The notes under the pieces were generated by a model. The model was given only the letters and a program-made list of their open reading frames with translations. It was not told where the DNA came from and did no database searches. Positions 9,177-17,283 of a DNA stretch of 64,000 nt are shown here, piece after piece. Position 1 is the first letter of the stretch; every line of letters starts with the position of its first letter. Made by a program: the position numbers and the translations under genes. Origin of the DNA: Planctomycetota bacterium (GTDB lineage: Bacteria; Planctomycetota; UBA1135; UBA2386); contig JADJPQ010000015.1 in NCBI GenBank assembly GCA_016713175.1, forward strand, positions 1 to 64,000, read 5' to 3'.

Positions 9177-10381
9177 GACCAGCCAGCGATCCAGGGTTCG
9201 CACGCGCCCGGCCGCAGGCCGGCTTCACGCTGATCGAACTGGTCGTCGTGATGGGCATCCTGGCAGGGTTCCTGACCATGCTGGTCCGCTTCCTCGACAC
9301 CGGTGTCCGGTTGTTCGACGAAGGCGAGCAGGGTCAGAACGCCGCCGACCGTTCGCAGAGCGGCCAGCGGCTGATCGAGGCCCAACTGCGGGCGCTGCGC
9401 GGTCCGGGCATGCAGATCGAACCAGGTGCGGTGTCGGCGCGCCTGGTCGTGCAGATGCTGCCGCTCGGTCTGCCGGCCCGCTCGGCTGGCGAGGCCCGTC
9501 TGCCGTTTCTGCGCGCCAGCGTGCATCTGGATCCGGACATCGAGGAGCCGTTGCGCGACGCCAAGGTCCGTCGGGACGCCGCCAATGACGTCGGCGCCGA
9601 CAGCGGGCCCGGGTTCGACGAACGTTACGCGGTGCTGCGGGCCGCCGAGCCGCTGCGCGGGGTCGGTTCACTGCTGTTGTTCGCGTGGCCCAACGACCAG
9701 GAGCACGCCGTGCTGCAGCTTCGCGTCGGCCACCTGTTGCCCGATCAGCCGATCCTGATCGATCGTGAGCGCGAACAGGATCCGATGGTCGTGCCGTTGC
9801 CCGGTTCCGCCGAACTGCCGGCGGCGGCGTTGGTCGCGGCCACCCGGGTGCTGGTCGAGGACGTGCTGCACATCGAGCTGCAGATGTGGTCGCAACGGAC
9901 CCGCGGCTGGGCCGGCAGCGGGCAGGGTGGCGGCGCCGAGATCGTCTGGGACAGTGCGCGGGCCGGCTGGCTGCAGGACGAAGCGTTCGGGCCGGTGTTC
10001 GCACTGGATCGGGGCCCCGAGAGTGCCTTCGATCCGACCGACGACGTGTTTCCGCACGCGCTGCGCGTGTCGCTGGTGGTCGCCGACGACGAGAAGCAGG
10101 CGGCAGCAGGCCTGCTGGCCGACGACCTGCAGGTCGAGGACCGGTCGTTGCGCCTGGTCTCCGGCGATCGCTTCCCCGGCGCGCCGGATGGCGGCTTCGT
10201 CAAGATCGGCGGCGAGTGGATCCGCTACGGCGCTCGCGATGGCGATTGGCTCACGGGCCTGCAGCGCGGCGTTCGCGGCACCAAGGCCAGGAGCCATCAG
10301 GCCTCCGCGCGCGTGCGCACCGGCCGCACCGCCGAGTTCACGATTCCGCTGGCGCACGGCAAGGACGACTGGAATGGCTGA
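9173..10381 (+). CDS. GspJ-like minor pseudopilin with C-terminal insert
   Basis: 402 aa; the ATG at 9173 overlaps the upstream stop (ATGA). A 16-residue leader precedes GFTLIELVVVMGILAGFLTM with Glu at +5, so it is a prepilin-peptidase substrate. The size and position between K-like and I-like genes fit GspJ, although J proteins are normally about 200 aa. The C-terminal 70 residues hold EWIRYGARDGDWLTGLQRG followed by a Gly-Thr...His pattern, the same motif repeated in the giant K-like protein. The gene overlaps the next one by 8 bases, indicating translational coupling. Confidence 0.8.
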   Translation: MRPASDPGFARARPQAGFTLIELVVVMGILAGFLTMLVRFLDTGVRLFDEGEQGQNAADRSQSGQRLIEAQLRALRGPGMQIEPGAVSARLVVQMLPLGLPARSAGEARLPFLRASVHLDPDIEEPLRDAKVRRDAANDVGADSGPGFDERYAVLRAAEPLRGVGSLLLFAWPNDQEHAVLQLRVGHLLPDQPILIDREREQDPMVVPLPGSAELPAAALVAATRVLVEDVLHIELQMWSQRTRGWAGSGQGGGAEIVWDSARAGWLQDEAFGPVFALDRGPESAFDPTDDVFPHALRVSLVVADDEKQAAAGLLADDLQVEDRSLRLVSGDRFPGAPDGGFVKIGGEWIRYGARDGDWLTGLQRGVRGTKARSHQASARVRTGRTAEFTIPLAHGKDDWNG

Positions 10382-10856
10382 TCCCATCGCGCTGCCGACG
10401 CCGGCGTCGCGCCGAGTCGAAGCTGGCTTCACGTTGGCCGAGATGCTCGTGGCGCTGGCGATCCTGTTGCTCGGCATGACCGCTTTGCTCGGCTCGCTGG
10501 GCCGCAGCATCGGCCAGCGCCGGACCACCGAGGCCCGGCTGCAGACCGCGCAGCTCGTCGAGCAGGCGGTGCTGCGCGTGCGCCAGGAAGTCGTCCGTTC
10601 GCCCGGCGCCGAGACCGACCTCGACCTGCAGCTGCAACCGTTGGCCGATCAGACCACGCCGGGCTTTCCCGGCATGAAGTGGTCGGCGACGGCACAGCTC
10701 GATGACGCCCGCCCCGACGTCTGGTTGATCACCATCGACGTCGACTGGATGGAAGAGGGTGAGTTGGTCCGTGAACGATTCCTCCGCATCCTGCCCCGCC
10801 AATTGCCGTTGTCTGCCCGGGTGCAGCGCTTCCGCGATGCATCCGGTTTCCGCTGA
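10374..10856 (+). CDS. GspI-like minor pseudopilin
   Basis: 160 aa. The ATG at 10374 overlaps the end of the J-like gene by 8 bases. An 18-residue leader precedes GFTLAEMLVALAILLLGMTA, a textbook pseudopilin site with Glu at +5; the run of VALAILLLGM is typical of GspI/PilV. The remaining about 110 residues are short and acidic, in keeping with GspI length, with no extra domain. It completes a G-H-K-J-I cluster; no GspD, E, F, L or M gene is in the window. Confidence 0.83.
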   Translation: MADPIALPTPASRRVEAGFTLAEMLVALAILLLGMTALLGSLGRSIGQRRTTEARLQTAQLVEQAVLRVRQEVVRSPGAETDLDLQLQPLADQTTPGFPGMKWSATAQLDDARPDVWLITIDVDWMEEGELVRERFLRILPRQLPLSARVQRFRDASGFR

Positions 10857-10873
10857 ATGTCCGAGGTGTGCCT

Positions 10874-12376
10874 ATGAACCCGATCGCTTCGAACTCCTGC
10901 CGACGCTTCCTGCTGATGATGACCGCCGCCCTCGGCATCGGGGTGGCCGCGCCGGCCCAGACGTTGACGCTGGCCGACGGCCAGCTGCTGCTGGCCCACG
11001 TCGATGATGCCGATGGCGAGGGTCTGCGCGTGACCCGCCTCGACAACGGCGGGGTGCTGAGCCTGTCCTGGTCGCATCTGGCGCCCGACTGCGCCCTGCG
11101 GATCAAGCAGGCGCACAGCCTCGCTGCGACCGAAGTCGACGATTTGACGATCATCGTCCAGGAGGTCAGCTACTCGACCGTCGGCGGCGATCAGTCGGTC
11201 ATCGGCCGCGTGATCGGCAACGACGGCACGACGATCACCGTGCAGAACAAGGGCGTGCTCTACAAGATCCCGCGCAAGGACCTGCGCGGCGCCGGCATCC
11301 GCAACGTCGAAGTGCCGGTCATGCAGGTGTTCACCCGCGACGAGTTCTACAACACGCGGTTGGCCGAACTGCAGCCCGGCGACGAGGCCGACAAGCACGT
11401 TTTGTTCGCCGAAGAACTGCTGCGCGTGCGCGACTACGCCAACGCCAAGGTCCACCTCGAACTCGCCAAGCAGAAGGGCAACAGCAGGAATCCGACCAAG
11501 ATCGATGGCCTGCTGGCGCGCACGACGTTGTTCATCGAAGCCAAGAAGGAACGCGACCTGCTCGACGAGATCCAGGCGGCCCGGCAACGTGGCCAGCGGC
11601 AGGACTTCGAACGTGGGTTGAAGCTGATCGCGCAGTACGAGAAGGAGTACCAGCCCGGCAAGCTGAAGGCCGAATTCGACGCCGAGAGCAAGCGGTTCGC
11701 CGATGCGCGCCAGCGGGTGTTGACCGTGCAGGTTGCCAACCGCTGGCGGGCCGAGATCCGCACCGTCGCCAACTCCAAGGTCGGCGATGAAGCGTTCGGC
11801 TGGGAGACCGCCAAGGAATACGCCGAGACCAAGATGGGCGATGACATCGCCGCCCGGGTCGCGACGCTGTTCAAGCTGCCGGTCGACGAGGTCAAGCAGA
11901 TGTTCGCCGCCCGCGGCAAGTACACGGCCGGCAAGACCGCGGAGCTGTTCGGCTACGGCCTCGGCTCCTGGGTGCTCGGCGAAGCCGCGATCGTCAAGGG
12001 CACCAAGCAGGCCGACGGCCAGACGCAGAAGGCGCCCAAGGATGCGGCGCAGGACCGGCAGATCGAAGCGATCGCGCGGCGGCTGCGGCAGGCGATGCAG
12101 CAGAACCGCGCCGCGCAGGGCGGCGGGCAGGACGCCGAGCCGACCGAGGAGGACTGGTGGCGCGAGGCGACGCAGCCCGAGCGGACGAGTTGGTTGTCGG
12201 CCTACTACGCCGAACACGGCGGCCACCTGCAGGTGTCGATCGCGTTCACCCAGCCGTGTGTGACCTGCTTTGGCGAGGGCACCACGGCCGAGATCGGCCT
12301 CGAAGGCAAGTTGACGCGCACCAAGTGCTACCTGTGCCACGGCATGCGCTGGTTGCGGACGTTCAAGGCCTGGTGA
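10874..12376 (+). CDS. Secreted protein with C-terminal paired CxxC motifs
   Basis: 500 aa from the ATG at 10874 (an in-frame GTG at 10868 is the alternative). The N-terminus is a clear signal peptide (FLLMMTAALGIGVAAPAQ, cleavage after AQ). The first 130 residues are beta-rich; the middle is helical and charged (about 180-300, possible coiled coil), and the end contains CVTCFGEG ... CYLCHG, resembling half of a DnaJ-type zinc-binding CxxCxGxG repeat. It lies 17 bases after the I-like gene and overlaps the next start, so it is probably co-transcribed with the pseudopilins. Family not recognised. Confidence 0.75.
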   Translation: MNPIASNSCRRFLLMMTAALGIGVAAPAQTLTLADGQLLLAHVDDADGEGLRVTRLDNGGVLSLSWSHLAPDCALRIKQAHSLAATEVDDLTIIVQEVSYSTVGGDQSVIGRVIGNDGTTITVQNKGVLYKIPRKDLRGAGIRNVEVPVMQVFTRDEFYNTRLAELQPGDEADKHVLFAEELLRVRDYANAKVHLELAKQKGNSRNPTKIDGLLARTTLFIEAKKERDLLDEIQAARQRGQRQDFERGLKLIAQYEKEYQPGKLKAEFDAESKRFADARQRVLTVQVANRWRAEIRTVANSKVGDEAFGWETAKEYAETKMGDDIAARVATLFKLPVDEVKQMFAARGKYTAGKTAELFGYGLGSWVLGEAAIVKGTKQADGQTQKAPKDAAQDRQIEAIARRLRQAMQQNRAAQGGGQDAEPTEEDWWREATQPERTSWLSAYYAEHGGHLQVSIAFTQPCVTCFGEGTTAEIGLEGKLTRTKCYLCHGMRWLRTFKAW

Positions 12377-13362
12377 TGCGCGGTCGCACCGCCGTCCTGG
12401 CGCTGCTCGCAGCTTGTTCTTCGCCCCCGCCGCCCGCGCCGGCTCCGGCCGTGCGCCAGGTGGGGGCGTCAGCCCCGGCGGTCCGGCAGATTCCGCCGCT
12501 CGTTCCGGTCCAGGATGAGTTTCCGCCGTCGATCCTGCTGCCGGACCAGGCTGCTGCCGACGACGAGGTGGCCCGGGTCGGCGATCTCGTGCTGCGCCGC
12601 AGCCACGCGTTCGCGCGGTTGATGACTGCCGACCCCAAGCTGGCGCTCGAGACCGTCGACTTGCTGGTGTTCGATGCGCTGGTGGCGCGCCACGCCGAAC
12701 AGTTCGGCATCCGGGTCGAGACCGCAACGGTGATCGCCCGGGCCGAGCAGCAAGAACAGGAACTGCTGCGTCAGCTCCGAGCCGACTTCGGCGCCGACGC
12801 CGACTTTGCCGCCTGGGTGTGGCGGATCTTCGGCATGCGCCTGGCGGACTGGCGGGCGGTCGAGCAGATCCGGACCGCGCAGCGGCTCTATCAGGGCTAC
12901 ACGCTGCGCTATCTGGCGTTGCGCGAGGATCGCGTCGTCGTGCGCTACATCGTGCATACCGATCACCGGCTGCTCGCGCAGTTGGCAGAGCAGGTCGCGC
13001 TCGGCGCCGACTTCGCGACGCTGGCGCTGCGGCATTCCGACGACGCCCTGCGCCGCGAGGGCGGCCTGCTGCCGGCCTTCGGGGCCGGTTTCCAGCATCC
13101 GGTGGCCGAAGTGGCGCTTGGGTTGCAGCCGGGCGCCGTGTCGCCGGTGTTCGAGCGCGAGGTCGGTGGCGAGAAGCGGCACTTCCTGGTGTTCTGCAAG
13201 GAACGCCTGGCCGGCCGCGACCTGCCGTTCGCGGCGGTGGCGGAGGAGATCGACCGCGATCTGGTGGCAAGGCCGCTGACCCCGCTCGAGATCAACGCCT
13301 ACATGCTGCGCTGGCGCGGGGCGCTGGCATCCCCGCCGCCACCGCCGCCAGCAGGCCGATGA
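12376..13362 (+). CDS. SurA/parvulin-like peptidyl-prolyl isomerase lipoprotein
   Basis: 328 aa; the start ATG shares a base with the previous stop (TGATG). The N-terminus MRGRTAVLALLAACSS has a lipobox (LAAC), followed by a Pro/Ala-rich linker, so it is probably a membrane-anchored lipoprotein. Residues about 185-290 (VRYIVHTD, ATLALRHSDD, GGLLPAFGAGF, VSPVFEREVGGEKRHFLV) match the parvulin fold of SurA/PrsA proteins. The N-terminal helical half resembles a SurA chaperone region. Expected role: folding of exported proteins; its operon position suggests clients among the secretion components. Confidence 0.8.
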   Translation: MRGRTAVLALLAACSSPPPPAPAPAVRQVGASAPAVRQIPPLVPVQDEFPPSILLPDQAAADDEVARVGDLVLRRSHAFARLMTADPKLALETVDLLVFDALVARHAEQFGIRVETATVIARAEQQEQELLRQLRADFGADADFAAWVWRIFGMRLADWRAVEQIRTAQRLYQGYTLRYLALREDRVVVRYIVHTDHRLLAQLAEQVALGADFATLALRHSDDALRREGGLLPAFGAGFQHPVAEVALGLQPGAVSPVFEREVGGEKRHFLVFCKERLAGRDLPFAAVAEEIDRDLVARPLTPLEINAYMLRWRGALASPPPPPPAGR

Positions 13363-13396
13363 CAACGGCTCGTGGCTGCGCTACAACCGCGACACC

Positions 13397-14353
13397 ATGG
13401 ACGAGATCTCGCGGGATCTTCCGCTCGACACGACGACTGGAGCTGCCGTCGACCGCCACCGGACGAAGGGACCCGAAGAGCTGGTCCTGGCAGAGCGTGG
13501 CGTTTCCGCTGACGATCTGATCGTGAGCGATGCCAGTGCGCCGCGCAACCGGATGACCGGCGAGTCGATCCCGGAGGGAGCGACGCCGGCCGAGCCGTTG
13601 CCGGAGGTGTCGACGGCGGATGCGCGGCTGGTCGACGAGCCGATGGTCGACGAGCCGGTTGCGGACCTGCCGGGCGCCGAACTGCCGCCGGCAGGAGTTC
13701 CGGTTGCCGACACCGATGGCATCGACGCCGCGGCTGCCGCGGCTGCCGTTGCAGCCGAACAGGAAGTCGCCGAGATCGAGGAAGACCTGCTCGCCGACGA
13801 AGCCGGGCTGCCGGCGGTGCCCGAACTGGCCGACGCCGCCGCGGTCGCCAGGATCGTGTTCGTGCTGATCCTGACGCAGCGCGAAGGGCTGACCTTGTTC
13901 CGGCTGGCGCAGGCGTGCAACACCACCCAGAAACTGGTCGAACAGGCGATCGAGATCCTGCGCGGCGACCTGGCCGGGATGGGTCTACCGGTCGAACTGG
14001 CCCGCACCGGCGACACGATCAAGCTGCTGTCGGGCGCCGACACGTTCCCGTACCTGACGCGGCTCCGCGGCGTCAAGAAGATCGACAAGCTGTCGCCGGC
14101 GGCACTCGAGACGCTGGCGGTGATCGCCTACCGCCAGCCGGTCATGCGCGGCGAGATCGAAGCGATCCGCGGCGTCAAGGCCGGACCGATGTTGCGCACG
14201 CTGCTGCAGCACAAGCTGGTCAGGGTGACCGGGCGCGCCGACGTGCCGGGCCGACCGCTGCAGTACGGCACGACCGAGCAGTTTCTCGAACGCTTCGGGC
14301 TGGCGTCGCTGCAGGGGCTGCCGAGTCTGAAGGAGTTCAAGAACCTCGGCTGA
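13397..14353 (+). CDS. scpB: Segregation and condensation protein B with long N-terminal extension
   Basis: 318 aa. Residues about 150-318 form the ScpB double winged-helix: LAQACNTTQKLVEQAIEIL, LSPAALETLAVIAYRQPVMR and GRPLQYGTTEQFLERFGL are diagnostic. ScpB partners ScpA and an SMC protein in the kleisin condensin complex that compacts the chromosome. Ordinary ScpB is about 190 aa; here the first 150 residues are an acidic Ala/Val/Glu-rich, probably disordered extension. No scpA is next to it in the window. The ATG at 13397 is the chosen start; the extension could be shorter if a later start is used, but no better start with a ribosome site is visible. Confidence 0.9.
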   Translation: MDEISRDLPLDTTTGAAVDRHRTKGPEELVLAERGVSADDLIVSDASAPRNRMTGESIPEGATPAEPLPEVSTADARLVDEPMVDEPVADLPGAELPPAGVPVADTDGIDAAAAAAAVAAEQEVAEIEEDLLADEAGLPAVPELADAAAVARIVFVLILTQREGLTLFRLAQACNTTQKLVEQAIEILRGDLAGMGLPVELARTGDTIKLLSGADTFPYLTRLRGVKKIDKLSPAALETLAVIAYRQPVMRGEIEAIRGVKAGPMLRTLLQHKLVRVTGRADVPGRPLQYGTTEQFLERFGLASLQGLPSLKEFKNLG

Positions 14354-14359
14354 GTTCAG

Positions 14360-14833
14360 CTACCCGCGCCTGGTCAACAACAGCAGCGCGCCTCCGACGG
14401 TCTGCCCGAGGATCACGGTCCACAGCGTCGCGGTGACGTCGCCGCGCCACAGGGCCGCGGCGGCGGCCGTGCCGACCAGCAGCAGGCCGATCACGCCGAA
14501 CGCCGCCACCGCGCCATCGGTGCGCGCCGCCGCGACCGCGCCCAAGCTCACGACCGGAGCCGAGATCGTCCGTTCCGGGAACGACAGGCCGACGATCTGG
14601 TGTTCGGGAATGCCTTCGCGCTCACTGACCTGCGCCAGGGCCGCGCGGAACAGCGCCGAGATCGCCAGCTGTTCCTTGGTGCCGCGTTCCGCCGTCGCGC
14701 CTTCGAGCAGTACCTGCAGTTCCGCCTCGGTGACGGTTGCACCACCGGCGGCGAACGGCACGGAGGCGGTAGTGGTGACGACCTGTGGCATGAACGCGCG
14801 GGACCAGTCCGGCTGTGAGCGGGTTTTCGGCAT
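14360..14833 (-). CDS. Small protein with two C-terminal membrane helices, family unknown
   Basis: 157 aa from an ATG at 14833 (MPKTRSQPDWSRAF). The first 100 residues are soluble and Ala/Glu-rich; two hydrophobic segments follow (VAAFGVIGLLLVGTAAAAAL and LWTVILGQTVGGALLLL) with a terminal TRRG, giving a tail-anchored topology. It is convergent with scpB, only 6 bases apart. I do not recognise a family. Confidence 0.6.
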   Translation of the reverse strand: MPKTRSQPDWSRAFMPQVVTTTASVPFAAGGATVTEAELQVLLEGATAERGTKEQLAISALFRAALAQVSEREGIPEHQIVGLSFPERTISAPVVSLGAVAAARTDGAVAAFGVIGLLLVGTAAAAALWRGDVTATLWTVILGQTVGGALLLLTRRG

Positions 14834-14980
14834 ACTCCGGACCTTCCTGACGTTCGGGCCGCCGTGGTCGGGGCCGCGGTGGAGCAGGCGACGTTGCCAA
14901 GGGTGTGCTGTAGCGTCCCGGATTCGGAACGGTCGGCGCCACGGCGACACCGCGCCACGGCGCCACGGCGCGGAACGGAC

Positions 14981-15008
14981 TTGCACGCGCCGCGACCGAC
15001 GCTATCGT
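14981..15008 (+). promoter_or_regulatory. Promoter of the tRNA-Glu gene
   Basis: TTGCAC (14981-14986), a 16-base spacer, then TATCGT (15003-15008), about 16 bases before the mature tRNA 5' end. Position and spacing fit a housekeeping sigma-70 promoter for the tRNA. Predicted from sequence only. Confidence 0.5.
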
Positions 15009-15024
15009 TCTCGCCTCGATTCGC

Positions 15025-15102
15025 GTCCCGTTCGTCTAGCCCGGCCTAGGACTCCAGATTTTCATTCTGGCAACACGGGTTCGAATCCCGTACGGGATAC
15101 CA
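15025..15102 (+). tRNA. tRNA-Glu (anticodon TTC), CCA encoded
   Basis: Full cloverleaf: acceptor GTCCCGT pairs with ACGGGAT (one G-T pair), anticodon stem CCAGA/TCTGG encloses loop TTTTCAT with anticodon TTC, and the T arm is ACGGG TTCGAAT CCCGT. The 3' CCA (15100-15102) is encoded. A promoter lies just upstream and an intrinsic terminator starts 9 bases downstream, so it is a single-gene unit. Confidence 0.96.
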
Positions 15103-15110
15103 AGCTTGCA

Positions 15111-15148
15111 GGCTCGCTGTCGCCGGGACAGCGAGCCTTTTCTTTTTC
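15111..15148 (+). terminator. Rho-independent terminator after tRNA-Glu
   Basis: Perfect 11-bp stem GGCTCGCTGTC / GACAGCGAGCC with a 5-base loop, followed directly by TTTTCTTTTTC. A textbook intrinsic terminator and the clearest one in the window. Confidence 0.92.
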
Positions 15149-15172
15149 GGCCGGCCCCGCGATGTTCGTGGT

Positions 15173-16726
15173 GTGTCCGCCGCGCCCGATCTGCAAGCCC
15201 TGGTTGCGTCCGCCCGCCGCGGCACGCAGCTGTGCATCGGTGGTGCGAGCCTGAGCGGGGATGCGCTCGTGGCAGCGGTGTTGCAGGCAGCCGCCGGCTT
15301 GCGGGCTGCCGGGTTCCACCCCGGGAACCGGCTCGCGGTGCACCTGCACCGATGTCTGGAGGAGCCGATCGCGCTGCTCGCGGCCATGGTTGCGGGCGGG
15401 ATCGCCGTGCCGATCAATCCGAAGTCGAAGGACGACCAGGTGGCGCACGTACTGGCCGACAGCGAGCCGTGGGGCATCGTCACGTCGGCAACCAAGGCCA
15501 GCTTGCTGCGCGATCCCGAACGGGTGTTCGGCGGCCGCCGCCTGTTCGCCGTCGGAACCCTGGCACGACCGGCAAGCGCGCCATGGCCGCCACCGGCGCA
15601 TCCCGGGGCGCCGGCACCGATCGCGGTCGCGCCCGGAGATGCGGCGACCCTCCTCTACACCAGCGGCAGCACCGGCCTGGCCAAGGGCATCGTCCAGGAC
15701 CATCGCAACCTGGCGCTCGGCGCGGCGATCGTCGCCGACTATCTGGGCCTGACCGCCGCCGATCACATCCTGGCGCTGCTGCCGTTCAGCTTCGACTACG
15801 GCCTCAACCAGCTGATGTCGGCGCTGCACGCGGGTTGCCAGATCACGGCCGCGGACCATCTCGGCGCTGGCGAACTGGCGCAGCTGCTGCGATCGGTTCG
15901 TCCCACCGGGCTGGCTGGCGTGCCGTCGCTGTGGCACGAGGTCGCCGAGGCGCTGCGCACCGGCGTGCTGACCCGCGCCGACGGCGACAGTCTGCGCTAC
16001 GTCACCAACAGCGGCGGCAAGCTGCAGGAACCCGACATCCGGACGCTGCGCAGTCAGTGGCCGCACGTGCGGATCTTCGCGATGTACGGACTCACCGAGG
16101 CGTTCCGCAGCGCGTTCCTGGACCCGGCCGAGATCGATCGCCGGCCGCACAGCTTCGGCAAGGCGCTGCCCGGCGTCGACCTGCTGCTCGTCGACCCGGT
16201 CAGTGGCGCGGTGCTCGACGGTGAAGCAACCGGCGAACTGGTGCATGCGGGGGCACTGGTTGCGCGCGGTTATTGGCAGAACCCGGCGGCGACGGCGGCG
16301 CGGTTCCGGCCCGATCCGCGCGGTCGGCCGGGCACCGTCGTCTTCTCCGGTGACCTGGTCCGGCGCGACGCCGATGGCTTCCTGTCGTTTGTCGCTCGCG
16401 CCGATCGGATGCTGAAGGTCCTCGGCCACCGGGTGTCACCGGATGAAGTCGCGCAGGCGGTCGTCGGCATGCCGGGAGTCGGCGAGGTCGCGGTGTTCGG
16501 ACACGAGGGTGGCGCGGCCGGGCACGCGCTCGTGCTGTGCGTCGCCGGCGATCCCGCCGATCCGACGTTGCGCGAACGGGTGCTGCGACAATGCCGTTCG
16601 CGCTTGCCCGCGTACATGCTCCCGAAAGCCGTGCACGTCCTGCCTTCCCTGCCGCACAACCAGAATGGCAAGGTGGATGTTCCGGCGTTGATGGCGACGA
16701 TCCCGGCATGCACCGACAGCCGCTGA
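15173..16726 (+). CDS. AMP-forming acyl-CoA ligase, exosortase-associated type
   Basis: 517 aa from a GTG. The adenylate-forming signatures are present: YTSGSTGLAKG (P-loop-like, about 160), MYGLTEAF (about 304), FSGDLVRRDADGFL and RADRMLKVLGHRVSP, and a late NQNGKVD lysine. It would activate a carboxylic acid as an acyl-AMP and transfer it to CoA or a carrier thiol. LLPFSFDYGLNQLMSALHAG and the stretch EAFRSAF...DRRPHSFGKALPG resemble, from memory, the ligase family found in exosortase/PEP-CTERM loci (TIGR03098-type). A PEP-CTERM protein 9 kb away fits. It overlaps the following Nudix gene by 19 bases. Confidence 0.82.
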   Translation: MSAAPDLQALVASARRGTQLCIGGASLSGDALVAAVLQAAAGLRAAGFHPGNRLAVHLHRCLEEPIALLAAMVAGGIAVPINPKSKDDQVAHVLADSEPWGIVTSATKASLLRDPERVFGGRRLFAVGTLARPASAPWPPPAHPGAPAPIAVAPGDAATLLYTSGSTGLAKGIVQDHRNLALGAAIVADYLGLTAADHILALLPFSFDYGLNQLMSALHAGCQITAADHLGAGELAQLLRSVRPTGLAGVPSLWHEVAEALRTGVLTRADGDSLRYVTNSGGKLQEPDIRTLRSQWPHVRIFAMYGLTEAFRSAFLDPAEIDRRPHSFGKALPGVDLLLVDPVSGAVLDGEATGELVHAGALVARGYWQNPAATAARFRPDPRGRPGTVVFSGDLVRRDADGFLSFVARADRMLKVLGHRVSPDEVAQAVVGMPGVGEVAVFGHEGGAAGHALVLCVAGDPADPTLRERVLRQCRSRLPAYMLPKAVHVLPSLPHNQNGKVDVPALMATIPACTDSR

Positions 16727-17277
16727 TCGAACTGCTGCAGCGCTACGCCGCGGCCTGGCCTGGCGAGCAGGGTCAAGTGGCGCGCTTCCTGGCGTTCGCG
16801 GCCGCGCACCCCGACTGTCTGCTGCGCAGCTGCGTGCCCGGGCACATCACGGCTTCGGCCTGGATCCTGGCGGCGGACGGGCGCCGTTGCCTGCTGACGC
16901 ACCATCGCAAGCTGGATCGCTGGCTGCAGCTCGGCGGCCACGTCGATGGGCAAGCGCAGGTCGAGCGCGCTGCTGTCCGCGAGGCCGAAGAGGAGTCGGG
17001 GATGACCGGGTTCACGCTGGTGCGTTGGGCCGACGGGCTGGTGCCGCTGGACCTCGACGTGCATCCGATCCCGGCCCGGCGCGACGAACCCCGCCACGAT
17101 CATTGGGACGTGCGGTTCCTGCTGCGGGCGCCGGCGGCGCAGGCGCTGCGGATCTCGAGCGAATCCAAGGACCTGCGTTGGTGTTCGGCAGCGGAGCTGT
17201 CCGCCTGCACGCAGGAGGAGAGCGTGTTGCGGTTGCATCGCAAGGCGTGCGCCCTCGGACTGGCGATCGCGGATTGA
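16708..17277 (+). CDS. Nudix hydrolase family protein with altered Nudix box
   Basis: 189 aa; the ATG at 16708 lies inside the 3' end of the ligase gene, so translation is probably coupled. The Nudix helix is GHVDGQAQVERAAVREAEEE followed by SGM: the REx2EExG core is complete but the first Glu of the box (Gx5E) is Ala. The protein probably hydrolyses a nucleoside-diphosphate-linked compound with Mg2+; the substrate cannot be told. The core metal-binding EE pair is kept, so activity is plausible. Confidence 0.85.
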   Translation: MHRQPLIELLQRYAAAWPGEQGQVARFLAFAAAHPDCLLRSCVPGHITASAWILAADGRRCLLTHHRKLDRWLQLGGHVDGQAQVERAAVREAEEESGMTGFTLVRWADGLVPLDLDVHPIPARRDEPRHDHWDVRFLLRAPAAQALRISSESKDLRWCSAAELSACTQEESVLRLHRKACALGLAIAD

Positions 17278-17283
17278 GTCGGC

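Noticed and set aside
3834..9203. 1789-codon open frame on the minus strand
   Set aside because: It is the antisense of the giant K-like gene; its protein is Arg/Gly/Pro-rich low complexity with no motif, a product of high GC at third positions.
10649..13270. 873-codon minus-strand open frame
   Set aside because: Antisense to three plus-strand genes with clear signal peptide, CxxC and parvulin motifs; its own composition is Arg/Pro-rich.
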